Below are positions 1 to 7,883 of a stretch of DNA of 32,618 bases, piece by piece (positions within the stretch are counted from its first letter, which is position 1; every line of letters starts with the position of its first letter). Position numbers and translations under genes: made by a program. A model generated the notes under the pieces. That model saw nothing but the letters and a program-made list of their open reading frames with translations. It had not been told where the DNA came from and did not search any database. Source of the DNA: Candidatus Thalassarchaeum sp. (lineage in GTDB: Archaea; Thermoplasmatota; Poseidoniia; Poseidoniales; Thalassarchaeaceae); NCBI GenBank assembly GCA_016777225.1, contig JADHRW010000010.1, positions 1-32,618 of the forward strand, read 5' to 3'.

Positions 1-2
1 AG

Positions 3-2360
3 ATTGAGTCTGAATATCAATCTCTTTATCGGTTAGATGCAATAGCACGCCTGTCTTCAACAACTTCTGAGGTAACTGACTTTTCTATTCCTATAATTAG
101 AGACTTATGGAAAGGAAAATACTGGGCTATGAAGGAACAAAAACTCAGTATTGATGACGTAACTAAAGGTTCATTCCATAGATTAGAACCTATTCAAAGA
201 TTAGATTTGAATAAATCTGAAGGAGAAGTTAAGGATATGGTTTCACCGTTCATGTGGCTACTTTCTCATAAATCAGGATTAAATCGAAACGAGGTTCTGG
301 GACATACCCGCCTTGAGAGTTTAAAATCAGAAAGCGAGGTTATCTTTCTGAAAACAAAGATTTCCCTGAAGGAAGATAGTCATGGGCGTAAATTTTGGAT
401 TTATGACGAGGGGCCTTTCAAGCAAATCATAGGCAATCATATCGATAAAGAACCAGGATTTGAAATGGAAGAACCTGAAGTAATTGAGCAAGTACATGAT
501 TGGCCTTATTCTCCAGAAATTCAGGCATTATATAATTTGAAAAAGAACCCGAGCAAAAAAACAGTTTCCAATATTCTCGATACAATAATCTCCCAAATAG
601 AGCGAGATAATCGTCCAAGACTCGATTCAGTCAAACAGGTTATCGGATTTCGGCAAGATATGTGGGATGCAGCACAGGAAGTCATTAAATCCTCTGAAAA
701 AAGAGTATTCATATTGACTTCTTTTAGTAACTCTCGATTTTCTTCCGAGGTTAGAGAATTATTGGCCGAAGCTTCCGAAGGAAAAAAGCCTGAAATTATT
801 ATCTCATTCGGTGAGCCCGATCGTGGGCGTTCTCCTGAAGACATAGGAAATACTGAAAAATATATTTCCACGCTGGCCAAAGACAATAGATTCAAACTCA
901 AGGGAGATATTTCCGTCAAATCAAACCATGCTAAGATAATTATTTCTGATACTGGCATGGTATTCATAGGGTCATGTAATCTCTTTAGTGGGTCTTTGGA
1001 ATCGGGTGTCCTAGAATCTGGTTTACTAATCAAGGATTCATTATGCACGAAATCAATTTTTGAAAAAATAATGGAAGAAAATTGGGCACCGGCTAATTAT
1101 GAGAAGGAAATGAAAAATATAAATTCAGATTTAAAGAAAATTAAACAACCAGCTTTGGCTCTTAAAAATTCAATCAAAGACAAGATTATTGTAATCAAAA
1201 ACGACATTCGTCTTGGCAACAAAGAGTATGCATATCACAAATTAGAAAGATTGTTGAGAGAAATCGCAGAAAAACCTGTATGGTCTCTGATTAATACTCT
1301 AGAACATAGGCCTTTCATGTCTGATTGTGTGGATAGATTCGATAAACAAATAGTCATGTCAAGTGATGGCTTGAGAAGTAATGGCTTAGATAAAGCAACC
1401 ATTAATAGAATAGTTAATCATGCATCCAAGAATAATTCTAATGTTTTCATTTGGTGGGGTCGGCACGCTCCAAAATCAAAACCTTTCGATGAAGCAGATA
1501 AGCGAGGAAGGGAAGAGGCTAGGAAACAACTCCAACTATTAAGGGGAATAGTTGGTAAGCGAACAAAAGAAGGAAAAATTTCTCAAGTTCATAAAAATGG
1601 TTTTGCATTCATCGAATTACCAAAGAAAGAAAGTATATTTGTTCCCCCACCTTTGGTCAATAAATATAAGTTAAAATCACAAGATAAAGTTGTATTCATT
1701 CAGAAGAAAGGTAAAGAGAAAAAATCCTATGAGGTTGAAAAATTTATCAAGGTAAGAGGGGAAAGAGTGGACTTTGCTCTTTTTCCTGCAAAATCAAATC
1801 AACCAATGGAGACACATGCTAAAATGTTCATAGTCGATGATTTTAGATTAATGATTAGCTCAGATAATACTCTTTCATTTGGCGATACTGAGACTGAACG
1901 TGGCGATGCAGGTGAGCTAGGAATAATGATTGATCATCCGAGATTAGCAATTCAAACTAGAGGTAGTATGGATTTGTGGCTCCCAAAAGAAGCAAAAATA
2001 CCCAATGATTTGACTCGTTGGTGGTCTCTTCTTGGAGAAGAAATTTCTTTTTTAACTACAGATTCAAGTGTAAAAATTCCATTTATTAATGCCTTAGATT
2101 CGGTTATTGAAAGGATCGAATCTAATAATTATTTACGCGATGCATGGGAGAAACAAATTGAATTAAATTCTGACGAACTTGAAATCATCAATAAGTTAGC
2201 TCTGGGTTCTAGATTGGGCGTATATTGGCTTGCAAAGTCCCCCTCTTCTCAAGGGATAAAATCTAAGTTATCAAAAGACCAAATATCTAATGCAGTTATC
2301 TCATTATGCGGAGAAAGCGTATGGCAAGATTCAAATCAGAGAACAAAAAAGAGTAATTGA
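3..2360 (+). CDS. Phospholipase D-like (HKD) protein with internal cold-shock/OB-like segment, 5'-truncated
   Basis: The frame is open from base 3, so the gene starts before the window; 785 codons are visible. The first in-frame ATG, at 129, probably is not the start because sense codons precede it. Numbered from that Met, the first HKD motif has H267, K269 and D274 followed by GSCN; the second has H563, K565 and D570 followed by SSDN. Two HKD halves form one active site in the phospholipase D superfamily, which includes nucleases and phosphodiesterases. Residues about 481-540 (GKISQVHKNGFAFIE, then a basic strand) resemble a cold-shock/S1-like nucleic-acid-binding fold placed just before the second motif. 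No signal peptide is visible and many Lys/Glu residues suggest a cytosolic protein. The next gene starts 10 bp after its stop. The HKD call is firm. A role in nucleic-acid processing or defence is inference. Confidence 0.8.
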   Translation: MESEYQSLYRLDAIARLSSTTSEVTDFSIPIIRDLWKGKYWAMKEQKLSIDDVTKGSFHRLEPIQRLDLNKSEGEVKDMVSPFMWLLSHKSGLNRNEVLGHTRLESLKSESEVIFLKTKISLKEDSHGRKFWIYDEGPFKQIIGNHIDKEPGFEMEEPEVIEQVHDWPYSPEIQALYNLKKNPSKKTVSNILDTIISQIERDNRPRLDSVKQVIGFRQDMWDAAQEVIKSSEKRVFILTSFSNSRFSSEVRELLAEASEGKKPEIIISFGEPDRGRSPEDIGNTEKYISTLAKDNRFKLKGDISVKSNHAKIIISDTGMVFIGSCNLFSGSLESGVLESGLLIKDSLCTKSIFEKIMEENWAPANYEKEMKNINSDLKKIKQPALALKNSIKDKIIVIKNDIRLGNKEYAYHKLERLLREIAEKPVWSLINTLEHRPFMSDCVDRFDKQIVMSSDGLRSNGLDKATINRIVNHASKNNSNVFIWWGRHAPKSKPFDEADKRGREEARKQLQLLRGIVGKRTKEGKISQVHKNGFAFIELPKKESIFVPPPLVNKYKLKSQDKVVFIQKKGKEKKSYEVEKFIKVRGERVDFALFPAKSNQPMETHAKMFIVDDFRLMISSDNTLSFGDTETERGDAGELGIMIDHPRLAIQTRGSMDLWLPKEAKIPNDLTRWWSLLGEEISFLTTDSSVKIPFINALDSVIERIESNNYLRDAWEKQIELNSDELEIINKLALGSRLGVYWLAKSPSSQGIKSKLSKDQISNAVISLCGESVWQDSNQRTKKSN

Positions 2361-2370
2361 GAGTATTGAG

Positions 2371-2718
2371 ATGTCTAGACGTTCGGGTTCAGGTGGGTCA
2401 TCACGTGGTAAGAGTAATTCAAGGAGGCATTCAATGAATAAATCTTCAAAAAATCAGCGTTCTAACAGTATGAATCCAAATAATAAATCTAACCAAAGTA
2501 GCCGCGATAATCGTTCCAACCAAATGAACCCGAACAATCCTAAGAGTAGCCGTGATAATCGTTCCAACCAAATGAACCCGAACAATCCTAAGAGTTCGGG
2601 GCGATGGAGTCAAAGGATGGATGCAAAAAGTGCATCGCGAATACAATCTCATAAATCTGCACAAGATTTGATAGACCAAGCACGATCTGCTGCTGAAAAA
2701 AATAAGTCTAATATCTGA
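2371..2718 (+). CDS. Small basic Ser/Asn/Arg-rich low-complexity protein
   Basis: This 115-residue protein starts MSRRSGSGG, is rich in Ser, Asn, Arg, Lys and Gln, and has almost no hydrophobic residues until a short helical-looking C-terminus (AQDLIDQARSAAEKN). It should be largely disordered. The middle holds two copies of a 16-residue unit (SSRDNRSNQMNPNNPK) plus a degenerate copy before them. The frame also opens at 2290, but that start would overlap the upstream gene by 71 bp, so I prefer the ATG at 2371, 10 bp after the upstream stop. Tight spacing suggests cotranscription with the HKD protein. A basic disordered partner could bind nucleic acid, but that is inference. No family recognised. 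Confidence 0.6.
   Translation: MSRRSGSGGSSRGKSNSRRHSMNKSSKNQRSNSMNPNNKSNQSSRDNRSNQMNPNNPKSSRDNRSNQMNPNNPKSSGRWSQRMDAKSASRIQSHKSAQDLIDQARSAAEKNKSNI
2497..2592 (+). repeat. Tandem 48-bp coding repeat, two copies
   Basis: Copies at 2497-2544 and 2545-2592 abut directly and differ at one base (CCGCGATAA versus CCGTGATAA). Each encodes one 16-residue unit, so copy-number change keeps the frame. A diverged third unit lies just upstream (RSNSMNPNNKSNQ). The near identity points to recent duplication or ongoing slippage. Confidence 0.9.
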
Positions 2719-2723
2719 TAATT

Positions 2724-2740
2724 GTTTATTTTTTTTGTTA
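2724..2740 (+). terminator. Oligo-T terminator after the basic low-complexity gene
   Basis: A T-rich tract with eight consecutive T at 2729-2736 lies 11 bp after the stop at 2718. Archaeal RNA polymerase terminates at oligo-T runs on the non-template strand, so this would end the transcript from the left and shield the opposing tRNA-Ala. Confidence 0.5.
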
Positions 2741-2744
2741 TTAA

Positions 2745-2821
2745 TGGTGGACGCTGGGGGATTTGAACCCCCGGCCACCTGGTTGCAAACCAGGTGCTCT
2801 TCCAAGCTGAGCTAAGCGCCC
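2745..2821 (-). tRNA. tRNA-Ala(TGC), CCA encoded
   Basis: Read on the minus strand, the gene starts GGGCGCT followed by TAGCTCAG (U8, A9 and D stem). The anticodon loop is TTTGCAA between CCTGG and CCAGG, the T arm has GTTCAAAT, and the 3' end is AGCGTCC-A-CCA. The acceptor stem pairs over 7 bp and includes G3:U70, the classic alanine identity element. No intron. It lies 50 bp downstream of the cupredoxin-like gene on the same strand. Confidence 0.96.
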
Positions 2822-2871
2822 CACGAGTCTCCGGAAACGTAAGGGGTTCTTGAGTTCAACCGTAGTGATAT

Positions 2872-3477
2872 CTACTCTTTTTCAGATTTGACTATTTCCA
2901 GACCAACAAAGAATACAATAAGAATTGAGATAAAAATCACTGCTTCTAGGATTTGTTCTTTCGAACTTTTCTCAATCATTTCTTCATTCATATCTCCAAT
3001 AGGGGCGTTGTCATCAGCAGTATGGACATCTTGAGCATAATTAATATAAAAATTAATTTCAATAGTTGTATTATTTTCTTTGATTTGATGAACCATAGAG
3101 ATATTTCCTGGTAGTAATCCTTCAGATGGATCTAGAAGAATCAATGCGTGTTTATAGCACGAATCATCTACTTTTTCTCCAGTTTCATTTAGTTCGCAAG
3201 AACTAGATATCCAATTCGTTGAAAAATCATCAATTCCTTCGAATATATTATCTCCATCAGCATCCACTAAAATCCGATGTTGAACCTCTTGTCTATCATC
3301 TACATTACGAAAGAATAGAGTATCTGTTTCTACTAGAATACCTGGATTAATTGATGCTGGCGTCAGTCCATCTTCTGTGATTAGGATATTGTATTCTTTT
3401 TGGTCATGAGCGGTGACGATTGAAGGAATCAGTAAGATAAAAAATATTCCGAAAGCAACTAGTATCCGCCCTCTCAT
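2872..3477 (-). CDS. Secreted, membrane-anchored cupredoxin-like protein (paralog of 7323-7883)
   Basis: This 201-residue protein starts with a signal peptide (MRGRILVAFGIFFILLIPS...TAHDQ) and ends with a TM helix at about 176-194 and a short basic/acidic cytoplasmic tail. The exported part is beta-rich, with FFRNVDD, QHRILVDADGD, two Cys (SSCEL and DDSCYKH) and LLDPSEGLLPG. That order resembles a cupredoxin-like fold, but the standard C-x-H-x-M copper ligand set is not clear. It shares a layout with the protein at 7323-7883: NV near the start, a W-then-C pair, a second Cys before LxLDP, then G and beta strands. It is divergent from the LVIVD gene with only 30 bp between starts. Export and anchoring are well supported; copper binding is inference. 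Confidence 0.65.
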   Translation of the reverse strand: MRGRILVAFGIFFILLIPSIVTAHDQKEYNILITEDGLTPASINPGILVETDTLFFRNVDDRQEVQHRILVDADGDNIFEGIDDFSTNWISSSCELNETGEKVDDSCYKHALILLDPSEGLLPGNISMVHQIKENNTTIEINFYINYAQDVHTADDNAPIGDMNEEMIEKSSKEQILEAVIFISILIVFFVGLEIVKSEKE

Positions 3478-3507
3478 AGTTAACCCTAAGTCTCCGATGA
3501 CTTCAAC

Positions 3508-5271
3508 ATGACTGGTCGCTTCCGAAGCATCATGGACAATCGAAGAGTTGCTCTTGTTGGCCTTCTTGTATTCTGTTTGTTCTCTGCAAGCATGGCTGCG
3601 ATATTACTTTCTGATGAGAAATCAAATTCTATTGATCAGAGTTTTTCAATTCTTGATCCGCTTTTGCAAGATGAGGGGCACGATCATAGAAATGCAAGTC
3701 AACATGTAATGTATACAGACAATATTCAACCTGTGTCATTCAATCAATTAACTGCTCCTGGTAATGCTGAAATTCAGGTAGCAGAATCACCTGATGGTAA
3801 TACCTACGCGTATATTGCAGGTTGGTCGGAATTGCATATAGTAGATGTTACCAATCCGAATAATACAACAGTTACTGGAGTTTATGTTGATCCTAATACT
3901 CAAGTTCTGGATGTCAAGTATCTACAATATAATGGCGATGAATATGTCATTGTTCAGAATCAGTTAGTCGATCCTGGAAATGCAGATCCTAATGTTGGAG
4001 AATGGGGCGACCCAGTTCAAGTAACGGTCACTCTGATCGATGTTTCGGATAAATCTAATCCTACTTATGTTGATGCTTGGTATGATGCTGATCATCCTAG
4101 TGGCCCTCACAACCTATACACACATTTGATTGATGATGAATGGTATATCTTCGTCGCTAATCCTGATTATGAGCAATGTGATGTTGGTCAAGGAGATGCT
4201 TGCGGTGGAATTACAATTGCTCATCTTAACTTCGATGGACCAAGTGATAGTCCTAGAATTCTGAAAGTAGGAGAAGCAGAGGTAAACTGGCAAAATACTC
4301 TTGGTGGTTGGATTTATATTCATGATATGACGGTACAAACATGGCCGGGTGAAGATCAGCAAGATCCTCGTTATGGTAAAACTTACGTGTATGGTGCATA
4401 TTGGGAAGCAGGATTAAGAATTTTCGATGTTAGTGATGTACCTCATCCTCAAAATTCACCTATTGAGTATGCGTTTATTGCTGGAGGATGTGCTGCAACA
4501 TTAGGCACCCAATTAACATGTAACTGGAGAGCTCCTGAAGTGGGTCAATGGATGGAATTTGCAGATCTTGATGAAGATGGTCAGATTGATTGTGGTTGTA
4601 CTGGAAATGAAAATGGAGGTAGAGCATCATATATTCATTATGCTGAACCAATGGATGACATGGTCGATGCATCTCATCTTGGTTATCCTGAAGGGAAAAT
4701 GCATTTGACATTCTTAGCAACTGAAGTTTTGGAAACTACAGTAGGTACAGGTCTTGGTTATTTGTTAGATACGACTGAATATGAGATGCTCAATGGCCAG
4801 ATAACATTCAAACCAAAAATAATTCATAGTTGGGAGATTCCATTTGCCGAAGATCACCATATTCCTGGAGGTGAGGAGTGGCTTTTGTTTAGCCCTCATA
4901 ATTCTGATGCTCAAATCTTCCCAACCAATTCTGCAGGGCTCCCTGATCAAAGTCTTGGTGGAAATTGGGACGGTCGAATATATCTCTCCAGTTATCATGC
5001 TGGTTTATGGATTATAGATATTGAAACGTTAATGCTTGAAGGTAGAAATTCTGATCTCAATCGAACCGAAGTACATTCCGTTTCCACGATCGGTTACCAT
5101 ATACCGCATGGACAAGATGGAACTCCACTTTCAAGTTCTTACTACGATTTTGGCTGGACACCATTTATTTGGGCTGCTGAATATCATAACGGCTACACTT
5201 ATCTTTCCTGTATTACTACAGGTTTGTACATAGTACAGTTAGATATTGATAAGCCATATCATGTAGGTTGA
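3508..5271 (+). CDS. Large secreted LVIVD-type beta-propeller protein A
   Basis: This 587-residue protein has an N-terminal hydrophobic export segment (about 14-33, preceded by DNRR). The mature part carries LVIVD-like blades such as ELHIVDVTNPNNTT, LRIFDVSDVPHPQ, HAGLWIIDIE and a C-terminal GLYIVQLDID. LVIVD repeats build beta-propellers in exported proteins of mostly unknown function. Histidines are concentrated in motifs shared with the next gene (HHIPGGEEWLLFSPHNSD and SSYHAGLW), which may form a metal or substrate site. The C-terminal half has paired Cys (CDVGQGDAC, CGC). The ATG at 3508 gives the full N-terminus; an ATG at 3532 is a possible alternative. It is followed after 74 bp by its paralog. 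The propeller call is confident and the function is unknown. Confidence 0.75.
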   Translation: MTGRFRSIMDNRRVALVGLLVFCLFSASMAAILLSDEKSNSIDQSFSILDPLLQDEGHDHRNASQHVMYTDNIQPVSFNQLTAPGNAEIQVAESPDGNTYAYIAGWSELHIVDVTNPNNTTVTGVYVDPNTQVLDVKYLQYNGDEYVIVQNQLVDPGNADPNVGEWGDPVQVTVTLIDVSDKSNPTYVDAWYDADHPSGPHNLYTHLIDDEWYIFVANPDYEQCDVGQGDACGGITIAHLNFDGPSDSPRILKVGEAEVNWQNTLGGWIYIHDMTVQTWPGEDQQDPRYGKTYVYGAYWEAGLRIFDVSDVPHPQNSPIEYAFIAGGCAATLGTQLTCNWRAPEVGQWMEFADLDEDGQIDCGCTGNENGGRASYIHYAEPMDDMVDASHLGYPEGKMHLTFLATEVLETTVGTGLGYLLDTTEYEMLNGQITFKPKIIHSWEIPFAEDHHIPGGEEWLLFSPHNSDAQIFPTNSAGLPDQSLGGNWDGRIYLSSYHAGLWIIDIETLMLEGRNSDLNRTEVHSVSTIGYHIPHGQDGTPLSSSYYDFGWTPFIWAAEYHNGYTYLSCITTGLYIVQLDIDKPYHVG

Positions 5272-5345
5272 TTTTTGTGAAATCAATTGACCGCAGCATT
5301 GACAAGCAATAATATCTTGGGTTTGATAATAACCGAGGCTTAGCC

Positions 5346-7301
5346 ATGTTCATGAATTTTAAATCTCCTCTTTTCCTAATGATATTTTTGATGGTAACTG
5401 CACCATTATCTGGGTGTCTTTCTATGCTTGATGACCCTGTTAAATCCGATGATAATAGTACTGAATGGATAGATCCTGTAATTGAGATTGAGAATGAAAA
5501 TCATTCCCACAATGATCTATTAGCCCATGCATTGTCTACATCGAATTCTCAATTAATTGATTATCATAATTTGAATTGTGATGGAAATGTGAAACCTCCT
5601 GCAGAGTTAGATAATGTTGCAGGTAGACCATGTTCTGATGAATTCAAAAATATAGGACCTACACCAGGAGATAACTCAGAGATTTCAATTGAAGGTAATT
5701 TCATGGAAGATTGTGAGATTTATGCTGATGGAACAGGTGGTTGTTATGCTTATGTTTCTAGTTACAATCAATTCGAAATATTAGATATCAGTAATCCTAA
5801 TGATATACGCATGCTTTCAACATATTATGCTGAAACAGCAAGAATGATTGATATCAAAGTCACTGCTGATAATAATTGGGTTCTGGTAAATCATGAATTG
5901 ACTAACAGTGAACTTGACCCAATTCCTAATGATGATGATGCAAATTCTGGAGCTAACAGACTTGATGTAATTTATGTTGGAGATAAGACAAGTCCAGTCA
6001 AGGTAGCAGAGTGGAATAATCCTCCTGCAGGATTCCATAATCAAGACTTGGCCGTATACTGTGATTGGGACCCTGCTGCTGATCCAACAAATATCTGGGA
6101 TGAAGAAGACTGCCATCTCTTCCTATTTGGTGCCGATCCTTACCCAGAAATGGTTGAAGGTAGTAGTGGTACATTCTATAAAGGAACTCAAGTATTTTAT
6201 GTGCCTAGAGGATTAGAATCATGGGCTCCTGTTCAAAATGAAGAACAAGAAAATTCCAGTAGAGAGATTATTAGATGGGGCGGATATACTCCTGAGCCAT
6301 ACACTACTTGTGGTGGTTCAATTTTCAATCATGACAATGTTTATTTCGTTCACCCAATAACTCAACAAAGACTGCTAGCAGTTTCCTATTGGGGTGCTGG
6401 TCTAAGGCTTGTGGATGTCAGCGAACCTCCCCAAGTAGCAGATCCATTGGGCACTAATTGGCCTCCTGAAGTTGGCCGATGGATGGGATGTCCTTCTGCA
6501 GATGATGGCTGGTATGGCCCTGAAGGTGGAGGTCATGCTAATATGGATGCTAATGAATGGCTTGATTCCAATCAAGGTAATGATAACATTCACTATGCTG
6601 TACCTAATGATTATTTGATTTGCTCAGGAATAAGTGAATTTGATCCTGTGGAAGATTGGCCGTCTAACTGTGGAACTGGCTTTGAAGATCCAATCTTTGG
6701 AATAAACTGGCGACATTATACTTACATCGCTCCTGAATACGGTTCAAATGAGAACCATACTGGATACATTTGGACAATAGACACTACAGATCCTGCATTA
6801 CCTTTCCTCGTTTCTAAGTGGAAACTTCCAGGTGAAGGAATGAAAGGAAACGGTTCACATCCTCAACATTGGATACCTGGTGGATATATTTTCAGTCCAC
6901 ATAATGGAGATACAGGACCGTCTGGCCATGTATACTACACACACTATCACGCTGGTGCTTGGGCAACCGATCATGGGCAAATATGGGATGAAATAGTATG
7001 GGAGAATGGGCAACCTGAGCCAGATAGAGGATTCCAAGCTATTAGTCAATTAGCGGAAACCCATACAATAGGATATTTCCTTCCTGCTGGGCCTCCTTGG
7101 ATTGATAATGCCTCGGATGTTTTAGGATATGACATGGCTGACTGCTGGGCATCATGCATGATTCCATTTGATTGGGGTCTACAATATGATCCAAGAGGAT
7201 TCGTATTTGTTTCCGATATGGTTTCAGGTGTCTATGTAGTTCAGTTCGATGAAGATTATGATTCTAGATTTGATTACCCACCACTTTGGAGTAATGAGTA
7301 A
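5346..7301 (+). CDS. LVIVD-type beta-propeller lipoprotein B (paralog of 3508-5271)
   Basis: This 651-residue protein has a signal peptide ending in lipobox LSGC (Cys24), so it is probably lipid-anchored outside the membrane. A GAGG at 5335-5338 sits 7 nt before the ATG at 5346. Blades include FEILDISNPNDIRML, AGLRLVDVSEPP and the C-terminal GVYVVQFDED. It shares with the upstream protein the block HWIPGGYIFSPHNGD and the YHAG motif (THYHAGAW), plus paired Cys in the exported part. It is larger, with acidic insertions rich in D, E, N and W. Conserved His in otherwise diverged copies suggests a functional site. The next gene follows after 21 bp, so the set is probably one operon. Confidence 0.75.
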   Translation: MFMNFKSPLFLMIFLMVTAPLSGCLSMLDDPVKSDDNSTEWIDPVIEIENENHSHNDLLAHALSTSNSQLIDYHNLNCDGNVKPPAELDNVAGRPCSDEFKNIGPTPGDNSEISIEGNFMEDCEIYADGTGGCYAYVSSYNQFEILDISNPNDIRMLSTYYAETARMIDIKVTADNNWVLVNHELTNSELDPIPNDDDANSGANRLDVIYVGDKTSPVKVAEWNNPPAGFHNQDLAVYCDWDPAADPTNIWDEEDCHLFLFGADPYPEMVEGSSGTFYKGTQVFYVPRGLESWAPVQNEEQENSSREIIRWGGYTPEPYTTCGGSIFNHDNVYFVHPITQQRLLAVSYWGAGLRLVDVSEPPQVADPLGTNWPPEVGRWMGCPSADDGWYGPEGGGHANMDANEWLDSNQGNDNIHYAVPNDYLICSGISEFDPVEDWPSNCGTGFEDPIFGINWRHYTYIAPEYGSNENHTGYIWTIDTTDPALPFLVSKWKLPGEGMKGNGSHPQHWIPGGYIFSPHNGDTGPSGHVYYTHYHAGAWATDHGQIWDEIVWENGQPEPDRGFQAISQLAETHTIGYFLPAGPPWIDNASDVLGYDMADCWASCMIPFDWGLQYDPRGFVFVSDMVSGVYVVQFDEDYDSRFDYPPLWSNE

Positions 7302-7322
7302 AGTTTTTTTGAGGTGTATTTT

Positions 7323-7883
7323 ATGAAATATTTGACCGTCTTGGTCCTAATAATGATTATATTAATTGCACCTGTTGCAAATGCTCATGGCGCCAACTCT
7401 TTCCAATTTATTATGAGAAATAGTTCAATTCAGCCAGATGATGTTCAAGTTTCTCAAAATGATAGTATCGGTTTCAATAATGTAGTAATGGATTTAGAAA
7501 GAACTGTTACATTAGAGAATCCTAGTAATTCTACCCACAACTGGTCTTGTACCGCTTCTCCATATAATACATCAGGAACTGATGATGAATGTTGGTTATG
7601 GCTCGATCCTCTGAATTGGTCTGCTGGCGATTATAACGTAATTGTATATTCTAACGGCACTCTTTGGCAAACTGTGAATATTAGTATAGTTATTGATGCA
7701 CATAATGAGACTACACCTACATTTGTGCTTCCTGGCGGGAATATTGGACAAGATGCCTCGGTAGAAAATAATTCTATGGATTTCCTTTGGGTTGGAATAT
7801 TACTTTTTGCTGGTGCTTTTTTCCTAAGAACTAAAAATAAAGAGATATTATCACCATTCGAAGAAGATAGTAAAGGTGAGTGA
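7323..7883 (+). CDS. Secreted cupredoxin-like protein with C-terminal membrane anchor (paralog of 2872-3477)
   Basis: This 186-residue protein starts at the ATG at 7323, which has GAGGTG at 7311-7316 six nt upstream; a GTG at 7314 overlaps that site and is less likely. It has a signal peptide (MKYLTVLVLIM...VANAHG), a beta-rich exported domain and a TM helix (about 155-171, FLWVGILLFAGAFFL) with a charged tail. Cys residues lie in NWSCTASPY and DDECWLWLDP, matching the two Cys of the paralog. The first His after cleavage (AHG) could help bind copper, but a full type-1 copper ligand set is not visible. Its stop codon directly abuts the ATG of the SCO gene, which supports translational coupling. 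Confidence 0.65.
   Translation: MKYLTVLVLIMIILIAPVANAHGANSFQFIMRNSSIQPDDVQVSQNDSIGFNNVVMDLERTVTLENPSNSTHNWSCTASPYNTSGTDDECWLWLDPLNWSAGDYNVIVYSNGTLWQTVNISIVIDAHNETTPTFVLPGGNIGQDASVENNSMDFLWVGILLFAGAFFLRTKNKEILSPFEEDSKGE

Noticed and set aside
2290-2370. Upstream extension of the basic repeat protein
   Set aside because: It would overlap the HKD gene by 71 bp in another frame, whereas the ATG at 2371 gives normal spacing.
2497-2592. CRISPR-like repeat
   Set aside because: The copies abut without spacers and lie in frame within a coding gene, so this is a coding tandem repeat.
2446-2805. 119-residue ORF on the minus strand
   Set aside because: It runs antisense through the repeat gene and into tRNA-Ala. 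The composition mirrors the repeats and it has no independent support.
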